A DNA stretch of 64,000 nt from Batkoa obscura. Lineage: Eukaryota; Entomophthoromycota; Entomophthoromycetes; Entomophthorales; Batkoaceae. Made by a program: the position numbers and the translations under genes. The notes under the pieces were generated by a model, which saw only the letters and a program-made list of their open reading frames with translations, was not told the origin of the DNA and ran no database searches. The DNA lies in contig JASVEC010000010.1 of NCBI GenBank assembly GCA_030770535.1, positions 1,302,001-1,366,000 of the forward strand. The letters are read 5' to 3'. Positions within the stretch are counted from its first letter, which is position 1. Each line of letters opens with the position of its first letter. Positions 11,749-23,268 of this stretch are shown in pieces.

Positions 11749-12302
11749 TATGTTAGTTTAATATAAGTAAAGCTAGGAGTCAAATGTAGCTTTGTAAAAT
11801 TTTAAATAAAATACCCATATAGACTACTTAAATCATTTTGTGAGGCACTTATCTTAATCTTATTTTATAAATCAAAATTTATTTTTAGTAGTGACGGATT
11901 TTTTCCTAATTAATACATTAATTGAATTGGTTTCTTTATAATGGAAGTTGCTTAAGGTGGTTTTATGGTTATCTAACTTTAGCTAAATATTATACAATAC
12001 AAAAACACCTACATTAATTTGAAACTTTTTTACATGAAAAAGTCATTTTAATAGCACAGATTGGTATATCAGTATTTTAGCAGTGACATTTAGATAAAAT
12101 AATAGTAGTTGTTAATTAATTTTTCCTTTGATCTTATTTTTGATATCAGAAAAATAATTTGTTTAATGAAAACGTAATTTTATATTTAGTTATAAATACA
12201 GCACTATTATTCAAAATGTGTATGAAAAAGATACTAATTTATAAAACAGATGTGCTTATTAAACTTCATAAATTAAAACAAATTGATCTTAAAAATACCA
12301 TA
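11749..12302. other. Intergenic, nothing recognised
   Basis: AT-rich. Short ORFs here have no resemblance I can name. Confidence 0.45.
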
Positions 12303-12399
12303 TGTGGGTGTTTTTTTTGGCTTCATTTTCTTAATCTCTTAAACGCTATTTGAGCGGAAAATTTGTTAGTAAAATTCTTAAACATAAAATGTATCCCCA
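12303..12399 (+). mobile_element. MITE copy 3
   Basis: Starts TGTGGGTGTTTTTTTTGGCT, ends AATGTATCCCCA followed by TA. Full length, lightly decayed. Confidence 0.75.
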
Positions 12400-12524
12400 T
12401 ACCTTTTACAAAAACTAGCACAGATTTATTTTTTCGTTAAATCTAAGGATTTACTTAGGAATTAATAATTTATGATATTAATTGACAATAAAAAACTAAA
12501 TTGTGGCGCGAACTCTCAAAAGTA

Positions 12525-12560
12525 ATAAACCGGTTATTATCACCAGAGCTAATTGGAACA
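12525..12560 (+). promoter_or_regulatory. Shared receptor upstream box (R2)
   Basis: AAACCGGTTATTATCA followed by a 3-nt gap and GAGCTAATTGGAACA, 134-170 nt before the R2 start. Closely similar boxes precede R6, R8 and R9 at almost the same distance. It is a candidate transcription-factor site; function is inferred only from conservation of sequence and spacing. Confidence 0.5.
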
Positions 12561-12618
12561 TTTGAAAAGTAGCTAAATAAACAAGACTATCCTTTATGGG
12601 ATATTCATTGCAACAAAC

Positions 12619-12633
12619 TATAAAGTATATAAG
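12619..12633 (+). promoter_or_regulatory. TATA box of R2
   Basis: TATAAAGTATATAAG, about 60 nt before the start codon. The same 15-mer precedes R9. Confidence 0.5.
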
Positions 12634-12693
12634 TAAACAGAAAATGTAGAATATAAAGTATAAAATAAAACAAAGTTTATCTCGTTAATCAAC

Positions 12694-13915
12694 ATGGCTA
12701 CTAAAGAGTATGTAACTTATATAGCCAAAGTGGTATATCCAGCAATGTATAAAACATCATTAGCGTTAGCTTCATTGCTAGTTTTAACAATGATAGCAAT
12801 ATGTAACTTATATTATGATTTCAAATATAGACTAAAACTTTATAGCAATATATGACCGTAAACTAGTTGACAGGGTGACACTTAGAATACAAACTGTCAT
12901 TTCATGTTACGATATATGGTTGCATTCTTTACCACTATGGAGTTCCAAGTATAACCATCAAGGGTCACCTTTATGTACTTTTATTGGCTACCAACTATTA
13001 GCTTTACCTTTATTCTATAGTTTTCTTAATGTCTGCATTGGAATTAATATGCAATTAATTTTTATACATGGAATCAATGTGACATGGAAGATTGAAGCAG
13101 CCTACTGGATTGGATCAGCTTTGCTTACTTTCTTAATTACCATCCCACCTCTCGGTATAAAATTTTCATTATCTATGTTGACATTAAGATTAACCTTGTT
13201 TTGTTTAGCAATGGGGATGTTTGGGTACAGTGAATTCAACGGATGTTTTATTGCAACAGATGATGAAAATTATCTAAAAATGTTCCATTTCTATTCTAAT
13301 ATGTTGATTATGATAGTTTGTATGATTTATTTATTCATAGTTGTGGTTTTCGTTGTAGCTAAAATATATCGAGGATTGAATTTGATAAAAGAGCAAAAAC
13401 TGGCTATAGATGCTAGTCAATCACCCGAAGCTGTTAGAAATATCAGATTATTTGCTTCAAGAATGTAAGATCTCATATTGATATATTTTGTTGTACTAAA
13501 AATATTTCAGCGTATTATATCCTATAATTATGATTATCTCTCATTCCGGATTAATAGTAAATCAAACAGCTTATGACCTTGCTAACATCACGTCTGATGA
13601 TTTGGACGTTTTTTCACTTATTACTGGTGGAATGTTAGGAACTCTTAATTTTGTTGCTTTTTTACTTGACCCAACTGTACACCATGCGTTTATAGTTATC
13701 TATTATAGGGTAGTAAAAAAACAAGAGATTAAAGAATTAGGATCCAATGAACCAAGTAGTTTAGTTTACTCTATTAGTTAATATACTAAATTTTATTAGA
13801 CTATAATGACGTTTTTGAGTTGAAAAGATCTAAAGATGCTGCTAGGGAAGACATCAATAATGAAACTGGAGAGCGAGCATCTATTCAATATTCAAAGTTT
13901 ATTAAAAGTTTGTAA
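12694..13915 (+). CDS. R2: seven-transmembrane GPCR-like receptor, type A tail
   Basis: Exons 12694-12802, 12846-13154, 13209-13464, 13511-13755 and 13800-13915 join in frame to 344 aa. Exon 1 encodes MATKEYVTYIAKVVYP and TM1. Exon 2 encodes TM2-TM4 with LVDRVTLRIQ and the pre-TM3 cysteine (PLCTFIGYQ). Exon 3 encodes loop 2 (NGCFIATDDE), TM5 and intracellular loop 3 (KIYRGLNLI..., ending FASRM). Exon 4 encodes TM6-TM7 with GGMLGTLNF and DPTVHHA. Exon 5 encodes a polar tail ending YSKFIKSL. Intron 2 is 54 nt with no stop, so read-through would insert 18 residues. From the ATG to mid exon 3 it is essentially identical, introns included, to convergent neighbour R3, but loop 3 and the tail differ. 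The ligand is unknown. Confidence 0.87.
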
Positions 13916-14294
13916 CGATATATTTGATATATATGCTGTATGCTTTTGAAATTATAATCAACAGCCGTATTTTCATATTTAGTCCTTTTAAAAATTGTTC
14001 TAGAAATTGAGCTCTCAGTTTTGAACATACATTTCTCAATAACTGATAATTGAACGCTACTCTCTTTTTCATTTGAATTAACATTATTGTATATATATGA
14101 AGCATTAGTTTTGCAAATTTCATATTAAATCACATATAATGAAATAGTTAAATTTTATACAGCTTGGAAAAATTGTATAACTTATAAAATTATTATAAAC
14201 GTTTTTTTTCAAAATTTAAGCAAATTTTATATTCTAATAGGTTATAAAAATACATTAAATAACATACCAATATTGATATTTTAATTAAATATAT
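13916..14294. other. Intergenic, 3' of R2
   Basis: No gene or repeat recognised before the MITE at 14295. Confidence 0.45.
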
Positions 14295-14392
14295 CAGAGT
14301 GTTTTTTTGATTTCATCACTTTTTCAATTTTTAAACAATATTTAAGCAAAAAAATCGCTAATGGAATTCTTAAACATAAAAATACATCCCCA
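14295..14392 (+). mobile_element. MITE copy 4
   Basis: Left end decayed (CAGAGTGTTTTTTTGATTTC); right end intact: AAAATACATCCCCA then TA. Confidence 0.75.
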
Positions 14393-14474
14393 TATGTTGC
14401 CCAGTATATAGTTAGAAAAAAAATAGCAATAAAAAATAGAACAGAGATAAAAGAGTTTTTCAATAGTAATGAGT

Positions 14475-14939
14475 TCCAAGATATCACCTTGTCAGTTCTA
14501 TGATTGATTATGACATGATAATCGTTTAGGCTGTTGTGTTCTCGAGTTCAGAGACAATCAATCCCAAAATTTTATTTTGATTTGCTATGAGAATTTCTAT
14601 CTTCATTCTGAAGGACATTGTTATCTTCTCATTTTGATATTTGTACTTGTCAGAATATAAAAGAGATTTTAGAGTATAGTAACTCCAGGCTTTTTAACTG
14701 AATTATCCGTTAACATCCTATCTTTAATAAAGCCACTAAATCTTTCTGATAGTGTTTTATGCACATTCCACACTATTATTATTTATAATATTTGTCTTAC
14801 ATAGTCTGTAGTATATTACTTGCTATCCTTCATAATCCAAGTCTATCTTAGTCACATAAACTAATAACTTTCGACTTATAATATAGTCAACCAAGCAATA
14901 GCTATTCTTGACTCTAATTACTGAGTACCAGATTTCACA
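14475..14939 (+). repeat. Solo LTR, left arm of a palindrome
   Basis: About 465 nt of the LTR family, ending AGATTTCACA. From about 14530 inward it is nearly identical to the inverted copy at 15075-15539. The two share variants not found in other copies (for example ATTACTGAGTACC), while the outer ~55 nt differ. Confidence 0.75.
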
Positions 14940-15484
14940 ACCTAATATTTGGTAGATTAAAAAAAAGTGATATAGTTCCAATTAAAGTTATAAAGTTTAT
15001 AGAAAGTAAAAAAATCAATCTTATCTTATCTTACAAAAATAGCAGAAAATTTAAAAGTTTTAACATTTAACAAGTATAAAATCTGGTACTCAGTAATTAG
15101 AGTCAAGAATAGCTATTGCTTGGTTGACTATATTATAAGTCGAAAGGTATTAGTTTATGTGACTAAGATAGACTTGGATTATGAAGGATAGCAAGTAATA
15201 TACTACAGACTATGTAAGACAAATATTATAAATAATAATAGTGTGGAATGTGCATAAAACACTATCAGAAAGATTTAGTGGCTTTATTAAAGATAGGATG
15301 TTAACGGATAATTCAGTTAAAAAGCCTGGAGTTACTATACTCTAAAATCTCTTTTATATTCTGACAAGTACAAATATCAAAATGAGAAGATAACAATGTC
15401 CTTCAGAATGAAGATAGAAATTCTCATAGCAAATCAAAATAAAATTTTGGGATTGATTGTCTCTGAACTCGAGAACACAACAGC
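14530..15484. repeat. Large palindrome (arms ~410 nt, spacer ~135 nt)
   Basis: Two LTR copies in opposite orientation surround a short piece of transposase sequence. Arm identity is much higher than between unrelated LTR copies in the window. It lies midway between convergent receptors R2 and R3. Such a structure could extrude as a cruciform and promote exchange between flanking inverted genes; that role is inference. Confidence 0.7.
14955..15070 (+). mobile_element. T7: fragment of the T1-family transposase between inverted LTRs
   Basis: AAAAAAAAGTGATATAGTTCC and the bases after it match the transposase 3' coding region (KKSDIVPIKVIESIE part) with many changes. It has no termini. It shows that the LTR pair sits in an old transposon copy. 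Confidence 0.65.
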
Positions 15485-15539
15485 CTAAGCGATTATTATG
15501 CTATAGTTAGCCATAGAGCTGACAAAGCGATATTTCACA
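15075..15539 (-). repeat. Solo LTR, right arm of the palindrome
   Basis: Inverted partner of the copy at 14475-14939. Ends (plus strand) GATATTTCACA. No clear 4-bp target duplication could be assigned to either arm. Confidence 0.75.
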
Positions 15540-15687
15540 ATAGGTTTTTAGTAGACTTTTTAATCTTTTTAGTATTTGTTTTGATTCAATATTTCAAATA
15601 TAAGGAATTTTTAATTGTGTTACTCTTAAAAACGAATCAACCATATTAATAGTCAGTTAATTCATACTTAATCGAGTTTTTGCTATA

Positions 15688-15784
15688 TGGGGATATATTT
15701 TTGTGTTTAAGAATTTTATTAACAATTTTTCCGCTCAAATAACGCTTAAAAATGGAAAAAGTGATGAAACCAAAGAACATCCCT
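15688..15784 (-). mobile_element. MITE copy 5
   Basis: Reverse orientation: TGGGGATATATTTTTGTGTT ... ACATCCCTA, flanked by TA on both sides. Confidence 0.8.
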
Positions 15785-16368
15785 ATATAGTTCTTAGTTT
15801 TGTTTAAAGTAGATGCATTTATACCAAATTGAAAATTATATAGAAAGGAGTTTCTGGTATATACTTTTTTACTTTAAAAAGAAGTTACTATACTACCAAT
15901 GCTTTTAATAGCCAAGTAAACCTAACATATAGTATTTTAACATATGTTTTATAGGTTCTTAATACTTGTTAACAATTAATAACTATTATAGAAATTTAAT
16001 AAAAAAACCCAAAATGCGAATTTTCATTACATAATCTAATGTTTCAAAATCACACAATATAAAATAATTTTAGCATCCATTGAAGATGCTCGTTTTTTAA
16101 TAAATATACCCTTTAATAACCTACCTCCAACGCTTTATTTATATTGTCTCATTCTTTAACAACTTTATTAGTGTTTATGGGGAAAAAACCAAAAACCTAT
16201 ACAAACCACTACATTTTAAGAATTTTTTTATTCAAAAACAAGTCTTACGATGTTTTATTCGAGAAAAAATAGGAAAGGTTCATTTTAAAAAATTTAAACA
16301 AATATTTAACAAAGTCAAATTTGATAAAAAAGCTTTAAGCGCCTCACTTTGTTTAATTTTGTTAAAAG
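15785..16368. other. Intergenic, 3' of R3
   Basis: AT-rich DNA; no gene or repeat recognised. Confidence 0.45.
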
Positions 16369-17548
16369 TTATAGAGTTCGAACAAATGCATTAAAGCTTT
16401 TATCAAAAGCTTCCTGAGGTGTAAGATGTTCTAAAGAATCCGGACTAGCATAGTTATTTAAATCGATATTAATAGTAAAAAACTTAGTTCTATTGGTAGT
16501 TTCTGATTCATCGCGAAACGTGTTCCTGGTAATAAATCTTAAATATATTTTTCTAAATGCCGAATGAATAGTAGGATCACAACAAAAAGCAATAAAGTTA
16601 AGAGTTCCTAACATTCCACCAGTAATAAGTGAAAAAATGTCCAAATCATCAGACGTGATGTTAGCAAGGTCATAAGCTGTTTGATTTACTACCAACCCAG
16701 AATGAGAGATAATCATAATTGTAGGATACAATAATCTAAAAAATATGTTAGTACAAATCTAATTTATATATACATACATTCTAAAACCCATAAGCTTCAC
16801 GCTTTTAACTGCCTCTACAGAAGCTGCTGATCCTCGAAATAACCGGAACTTTTTAACTAGCTCTGCCTCCTCGTTCAACTTAATTACAACGAAAACCACA
16901 ACTATGAATAAATAAATCATACAAACTATCATAATCAACATATTAGAATAGAAATGGAACATTTTTAGATAATTTTCATCATCTGTTGCAATAAAACATC
17001 CGTTGAATTCACTGTACCCAAACATCCCCATTGCTAAACAAAACAAGGTTAATCTTAATGTCAACATAGATAATGAAAATTTTATACCGAGAGGTGGGAT
17101 GGTAATTAAGAAAGTAAGCAAAGCTGATCCAATCCAGTAGGCTGCTTCAATCTTCCATGTCACATTGATTCCATGTATAAAAATTAATTGCATATTAATT
17201 CCAATGCAGACATTAAGAAAACTATAGAATAAAGGTAAAGCTAATAGTTGGTAGCCAATAAAAGTACATAAAGGTGACCCTTGATGGTTATACTTGGAAC
17301 TCCATAGTGGTAAAGAATGCAACCATATATCGTAACATGAAATGACAGTTTGTATTCTAAGTGTCACCCTGTCAACTAGTTTACGGTCATATATTGCTAT
17401 AAAGTTTTAGTCTATATTTGAAATCATAATATAAGTTACATATTGCTATCATTGTTAAAACTAGCAATGAAGCTAACGCTAATGATGTTTTATACATTGC
17501 TGGATATACCACTTTGGCTATATAAGTTACATACTCTTTAGTAGCCAT
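16369..17548 (-). CDS. R3: seven-transmembrane GPCR-like receptor, type B tail
   Basis: Exons 17548-17440, 17396-17088, 17033-16778 and 16735-16369 join in frame to 346 aa. The N-terminal ~220 residues match R2, including introns 1 and 2 at DNA level. From intracellular loop 3 it switches to another module: KLNEEAELVKKFRLFRGS ... VKLMGFRM. After TM7 the tail reads FCCDPTIHSAFRKIYLR ... TPQEAFDKSFNAFVRTL. This loop-plus-tail pairing recurs in R10. Loop cysteines and the TM7 LNFIAF/DPT motif are present. It is convergent with R2, with the LTR palindrome between them. A plasma-membrane receptor whose divergent cytoplasmic parts suggest a different intracellular partner or regulation (inference). 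Confidence 0.87.
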
Positions 17549-17602
17549 GTTATATAAAAATTTGAAGCTCAATATTTGCTATGCTTTCTCTAATTTTCGC
17601 CA

Positions 17603-17614
17603 CCTTTTATACTT
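17603..17614 (-). promoter_or_regulatory. TATA box of R3
   Basis: AAGTATAAAAGG on the minus strand, 55-66 nt upstream of the R3 ATG. The upstream DNA is unlike that of R2 although the coding starts are identical. Confidence 0.45.
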
Positions 17615-18473
17615 TTTAAAAGGTATGAAATTTTAAACCTGTTATAAATACATTTCTAAAAGTGCTTGTTCTGTTTTGAGTTTTTTTAGTAGAGATTTAA
17701 AACTAGAGATTTTTCATAAAATGATTCATTTTTAATAGAAATTTATCCCTGCTTCTATCCACTTTGCTGTTCCATAAATTTTCAAAAACTAACAATGATG
17801 GAATGAATAATATTACGATTTCATTATTAAGTATAGAGTTTATTAAAAAATTATCAAAATTCCCTTATCTAATATTTAAATATAGCTGAGATGTAGGTAA
17901 TATATAACATATATAGCCACTAAATAATGGCATCGAAATACCATAACTAAAGCTACTATATAAACTTTAATTTTTGAATCCTTGAAGTGGACTTTTGTAT
18001 AGGCATTACTTTGTAATTCAACCAATCATTAAAATTAATAAAGCAATTTCAACTTTTTGTGGCATCACTCACATTTGCATAAACAAGATTTGATTTTGGA
18101 ATATTTGTTTAGAGCATTTGGTCTTTGAAATCAAAAATGAATATTTGTTTAGTCATTTTATTCTTAAATATACATATAAACCTTGTACATCTATAAGTAT
18201 CCTTAAATCACTTTATTTGAAAATATAGTGAGTATCATAAAGTATAATGATTCTGTATATTTCCACATATTATTATATAAATTAATTAACTTTAATATTA
18301 TTTTTACCATTTACGGTTACAGTTTAAGTCTATACACTTTTTGAAATATAATTATGTGATTATCCAGCTTTACATATTTCAAAAGCATGACTATTGTTAC
18401 TTTTTTCGGATCATTTTTGATTCGCAGACTCAAAACCTTAAATCTTCATTATATAACTTTCAAGTTAAAATAA
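17615..18473. other. Intergenic, upstream of R3
   Basis: No gene or repeat recognised in about 860 nt. Confidence 0.45.
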
Positions 18474-18552
18474 TGTAGAGATATTTTTTTGGTTTCATTA
18501 CTTTTTCTGCTTCTAAAGCGCTATTTGAGTGGAAAGACTATCAGTAAAATTG
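18474..18552 (+). mobile_element. MITE copy 6, 3'-truncated
   Basis: Starts TGTAGAGATATTTTTTTGGT and stops after TCAGTAAAATT; the CATCCCCA end is missing. Confidence 0.65.
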
Positions 18553-19032
18553 TCCAGCCTTGTTGCATAAAAGACAGGCAAAAAATAAAACTAGAAAAGA
18601 TATCACTATAATTTTAATATCATGCGTTAGTTTTGAAAGGTGAAATAAAAAATTTATTTATTGTAATTGATAACTCAAAAATAAATACGGTTCATAGAAT
18701 ACTATTACATTAGTTTACTACCTAAACTATACATTGGCTTATGAAGTCTGTAGGATAAATTCCAAAAATAGCTTAATTATTTAATCTATACAACTTAATG
18801 ATAAAAAATACATGCTTAAAATCTATTCATTAAATTATAATTTGATTTTTTAATAAATATGAATATAAATCCCTCAAACATAGTCATATTAAGAACGTTG
18901 ATGTTAAAAAAGGTATTGCATCATGTATGCTAGATATTAGGCTTCAAGCTAAACAAAATAGCCATATTAGAAAGTAAATAAGCAACCAAAATAAAGTATA
19001 GTTATCCAAAATTTAAAAATTCTGAAAAAACA
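18553..19032. other. Intergenic, nothing recognised
   Basis: AT-rich DNA between two MITEs. Confidence 0.45.
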
Positions 19033-19132
19033 TGGAAGTGTTTTTTTTGGCTTCATTATTTTTTCCATTTTTTAAGTGTCATTTAGGCGGAAAATTTGTT
19101 AGTAAATTCTTAAACACAAAAACACATCCTCA
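19033..19132 (+). mobile_element. MITE copy 7
   Basis: TGGAAGTGTTTTTTTTGGCT ... AACACATCCTCA, followed by TA. Confidence 0.78.
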
Positions 19133-19855
19133 TATTGTAGATGTTCTCTATCAAATACGATATTTTTCATAAATCTACTTATATCAATTTTATATCGATC
19201 CACATACAAAAAACAACTTTGTTTTGGGAGAGGCCAGTATTTAACTAATTTACAATGACTTAGATGGTTTTGACTTTATTTTTTGGAACATCTAAACTAA
19301 TTTTATACAAATTCTTTGCATATTTGCGAAATTAAGCTATAAATGTTTAAAGTCCGAGGTGCTGGTATCTGGAATTAAAAATAGTGCATGCTGCGTAAAC
19401 ATATGGAATAATAAATTGAAAATAAAAATGTGGCAAAATTACATCTAAAATCCAAATAAACGTGATCAAATATAACTCACAAGTGAATTGTTGATAAGAA
19501 CATTTCTGAATTTATTTGTTTATTTATAGAATCAATAATTATGAAGGTTGATTTTTGATGTAGATAATATTGTATCCATGTAATTTTTCTTTTCTTTATT
19601 ATTAGTCCTTATATTAATACTTTCAGTGATGAACTTATTAAAATTAATATTTAATGCCCTTTGACTTTAAAAAAAATTAACTCTATAATTCGACTAAAAC
19701 TTTGTATTAATTTCACTATCACTATTTTATTCCAATCCTCCATGTAACTTATAATCAAATAATTTAGTGTAAATAGAGATATAGCTAAAAGTGTTATAAT
19801 GGCATTTAATATGATCAAGTTTAAAGTTTGATAAAATTTTAATCATAAATAAATA
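19133..19855. other. Intergenic, nothing recognised
   Basis: About 720 nt of AT-rich DNA without recognisable coding or repeat content. Confidence 0.45.
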
Positions 19856-19953
19856 TGGAGGTGTATTTTTGTGCTTAAGAATTTTACTAATTTTTTCACT
19901 TAAATAGCACTTAAAAGATGTAAAAAGTGATGAAACCAAAAAAGACATCCCTA
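19856..19953 (-). mobile_element. MITE copy 8
   Basis: TGGAGGTGTATTTTTGTGCT ... GACATCCCTA, with TA on both sides. Confidence 0.78.
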
Positions 19954-20001
19954 TATACTGTTTGATCTAATAATTGAAATTCTGCTGTTTGTGTGATACA
20001 A

Positions 20002-20220
20002 TGGGGATATCCGAATTGGTTTCAGAATTTAGTTAAATTAATCCAATTTCAAGTTTTTAAATTTGCAAGTCCTTAATATGTGATTAATTGAGTTTAAAAA
20101 GCTTAAAATTGAATAGAAAAATTTGATTTAAGCTTGTTTTAGTTTTATTTTTATTTTAGTAAAAGGTAAAGTCAAGTAAATTTTAATTAAATTTTTCGAA
20201 CATTAAAAATAAAGGGTTCA
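20002..20220. mobile_element. T6: diverged terminal fragment of the T1 family
   Basis: TGGGGATATCCGAATTGGTT followed by sequence matching the transposase-leader end of T1 at low identity, including a run resembling the T1 leader near the ORF start. The opposite terminus was not found. Probably an old copy; a MITE follows it closely. Confidence 0.6.
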
Positions 20221-20227
20221 CTTATAT

Positions 20228-20326
20228 ATAGGGTTTTTTTTGGTTTCATCACTTTTTCCATTTTTCAAGCACTATTTGAGTGGAAAAATTGTTAGTAAAA
20301 TTCTTAAACATAAAAACATATCCTCA
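20228..20326 (+). mobile_element. MITE copy 9
   Basis: ATAGGGTTTTTTTTGGTTTC ... AAACATATCCTCA; full length with decayed ends. Confidence 0.72.
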
Positions 20327-20862
20327 GTTAGTACACATCCAAGTTTAAACAGTTTCCTGATTGATTAACTTCAAAATTCTAAAGATGCCAAAGAGGACAA
20401 TTAGTAAAAAATATCCCTTCATATGAATAATATACAAATGTACTATATTGACTGAAGCTGCGTCTACTCTGTAATAATATTATATAGTTAAAAACTGAAC
20501 TTAAATTCGTTGTTTTAAATAAACAATATTAGATGATCACAAATATTTGGACACCTTTTCCTATGAAAACGGACAAGATCGAATTTGTGATGGAAGAAAA
20601 GTTACATATGTGATTCAATATTTGCTTTGTTGCTGTTTGAAAAAATTTAGTTGAAAGGAAATAAAGTATTAAAATTACACTAACTTGATCAATAATATAT
20701 TTTAAAATTTGCATTAAACTTTGTGCTTAAATTCAGATATAATCTTCAAAATTGAAGTGATCTATTTCTCGTACTTGGAAAAGCGTTTTGGAAGATGCGA
20801 CAACATTTACAACTTTAACTGTATACTTTTTTTAATAAATTTAAAAAGTTAGTATTTTATAT
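20327..20862. other. Intergenic, nothing recognised
   Basis: Contains a 61-codon ORF on the minus strand with no visible relatives or motif; not called as a gene. Confidence 0.4.
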
Positions 20863-20961
20863 AGCGATGCATTTTTTTATTTAAAAGTTTTATTGATATC
20901 CTTTCTACTTAAATAGTACTTACAAAACGGGAAAAGTGATGAAGCCAAAAAAATGCCTTCA
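20863..20961 (-). mobile_element. MITE copy 10
   Basis: AGCGATGCATTTTTTTATTT ... AAATGCCTTCA; decayed but full length. Confidence 0.68.
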
Positions 20962-21134
20962 TATGTTACTTTATATTAGGTTAAGTAAAATAAATACAAT
21001 AATTCCTGACTTAGTATTTAATCTAAAATTCATCAATATAAGGAAAAAACAAAACATAAGTATACTTGATTATTTATATCAGGAAAAAAGAGTGAGATTT
21101 AAGTATTTTTTAAAGATTAATAAAAGGTCGCGAG

Positions 21135-22360
21135 TTATAAGCTTTTGATCAAGTTAGAACTAATAATGCTACATTGATCCTCTCTTTCATTATCAATGTT
21201 TTCTCTTATGCCACTTTCTAATATATTCAATTCGAAATCGACATTTATACCTAAAAAAAATAAATAATTGATTAATCCGAACATATAAATTTACTCAGGT
21301 TAGTAGATTGAACCTCTTCAATCTCTTGATTCTTTATAGTTCTCGAATAAATAACTTTGAGCGCATGATGTACAGTTGGGTCGAGAAAGAATGCAATAAA
21401 ATTAAGAGTCCCTAACATCCCACCAGTAATAAACAACAAAATATCTAACATGGGTGATTGGGTATCAGCAAGATCAAGAGCTGAGTTATTTATTACTAAC
21501 CCAATGTGAGAAATAATCATAATTATAGGATATAATGTACTGAACGATATTTAACTTTAGATATTAATAAGTATAAAATCTTACACCCTTGAAATAAGTA
21601 ATTTGGTTTTTTTAATTGCTTCTGAGGATAATTCATTGTCTACCGCTTCTCTTTGACCATTTATTAAATCAAGCCCTCGATAGAGTTTTATAGCAACTAA
21701 TGCTACAACAGTTAATAAATAAGCCATGCAAATAATCAAAACTAAGGTGTTGGAGTAAAAATGTAACATCTTAGAGTAATCTAGATTCCTGCCTGCAATG
21801 AAGCACTTATTATAGCTACCAAATCCAATCAATCCCGTTGCTAAATAAAATAAGATTATAATGCTTCAACGAGTATATTAATAATTGTACCAAGCGGTGG
21901 GATAGTAATTAACATTATGAGTACAAAAGTTCCAATCCAATAACCTGCTTCTACTTTCCATGTTACGCTAATGTTATGCAGAAAGACTAATTGTAAATTA
22001 ATCCCAATAGCAGCATTGAGAAAGCTATAATATAAAGGAAAGAACAGTAGTTGGTAAGCAATAAATGTACATAAAGGTGATCCATCTTTATTATATGGAC
22101 GATTCCATAGTGGTAAAGAATGCAACCAAATATCATATAATATAACACCAGTTTGTAGCCTAAGAGTTACTCTATCAACCAATTTAAAATCATATATTGC
22201 TATTGCTAAATTAGAATATTATATTAATTGATAGATAGTTCTAGTACTTACTTAACAATACCATTGTAAGTACTACTATGATGGCCAATACTAAGGATAC
22301 TCGCGATATTGTTGGATAAACCACTGAGTGTACATATTTACTATATTCTTCGAGATTCAT
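21135..22360 (-). CDS. R4: seven-transmembrane GPCR-like receptor, type A tail
   Basis: Exons 22360-22252, 22199-21891, 21840-21585, 21539-21295 and 21250-21135 join in frame to 344 aa. The N-terminus is MNLEEYSKYVHSVVYP and TM1. Exon 2 carries LVDRVTLRLQTGVILYDIWL, the cysteine in PLCTFIAYQ and TM3. Exon 3 has loop-2 NKCFIAGRN, TM5 and the type A loop 3 (KLYRGLDLI ... LLISRV). Exon 4 has TM6-TM7 with GGMLGTLNF and DPTVHHALKV. Exon 5 gives a charged tail ending SNLIKSL. Two AG sites 6 nt apart can start exon 2 and both keep frame. R5 is its duplicate (exon 2 protein identical through TM4), and both genes have a decayed receptor just upstream. Ligand unknown. Confidence 0.87.
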
Positions 22361-22396
22361 TATGATAAAAATTGATTTTTATTGGAATCAAATGCT

Positions 22397-22410
22397 CGTA
22401 TTTATATTCC
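22397..22410 (-). promoter_or_regulatory. TATA box of R4
   Basis: GGAATATAAATACG on the minus strand, 37-50 nt upstream of the ATG; identical in the R5 duplicate. Confidence 0.5.
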
Positions 22411-22931
22411 ATTTTAAGTACATTGTTTTCTATCCCTTAGAATTTTCGATTTCCTAATATATCCCATACAATGTTCTATCTTAAAATACATAGACATTGG
22501 GTCAATATTAATATTGCATTTTCAACTCCAATACTAATTTATTTTTAGTTTGTTTTTTTGGAAAGTCTATTTGCAAGTCTAAATAACTACCAATTTTTAA
22601 CGTTATAAAATTTAAAAAATATAGGGTTGTTTGGATCAAACCCATTTTTGGTCTATTATATTTGCACATTATTAATAGATAGTTTGATTGATTAGATAGA
22701 TTTGAAAGCTTAGTTGAAATTAAAGATGAAGTTTCTCATTTCACTCTTTTATCGATTTTTTATGTAGTGTAAATTTTTGAAAAAACCTTAAATAATAATA
22801 AAAAACGTTCCCATACAATTTTAAAACCAAGTAAAAAGCCAACTAATTTCATAGCACTTTGTGCTTAATTTACATTTTTGCTAAAATCTAAATTGAACAA
22901 AAATTAAACTAAGCTCCTAAACTAACTCATA
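22411..22931. other. Upstream DNA shared with R5 (segmental duplication)
   Basis: From the R4 start to about 22655 this DNA aligns with 29850-30165 upstream of R5, nearly identically in the first ~120 nt and more loosely after. It includes the stretch AAACCCATTTTTGG / GAACCCATTTTTGA. No gene. Confidence 0.6.
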
Positions 22932-23025
22932 TAGAGATGTGTTTTTTAGGAACTTTACTGGTAACCTTTCTACTTAAATAGCATTTAAAAAATAAAAAAG
23001 CGATGAAATTATAAAAACATCCGCA
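22932..23025 (-). mobile_element. MITE copy 11
   Basis: TAGAGATGTGTTTTTTAGGA ... AAACATCCGCA, flanked by TA-like ends. Confidence 0.68.
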
Positions 23026-23268
23026 TTATAGGAAATTCAATTTTAACCATACTAAAATGAATTCTGCCAATTAAAGTGGCTTTTTAAATATGCTTTTTGC
23101 CCTTTTTTGACATTGTATAAATTCACTTTAATCAAAATAAAGTATGTATTGGCACTGGATCTACTAACAATGTGTCAATAATTTTTTCGTTTGTACATTT
23201 GGTTCGAAAAATAATACTTTAATAAGAACATTGAAAACAAAGCAAAAGAATGAAAGTTTTAAAATAAA

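Noticed and set aside
14475-15539. Could the ~460-nt repeat be the long terminal inverted repeat of a DNA element rather than an LTR?
   Set aside because: Only one inverted pair exists. The other copies stand alone with 4-bp direct duplications, TG...CA ends and TATA/polyA-like signals, as for solo LTRs.
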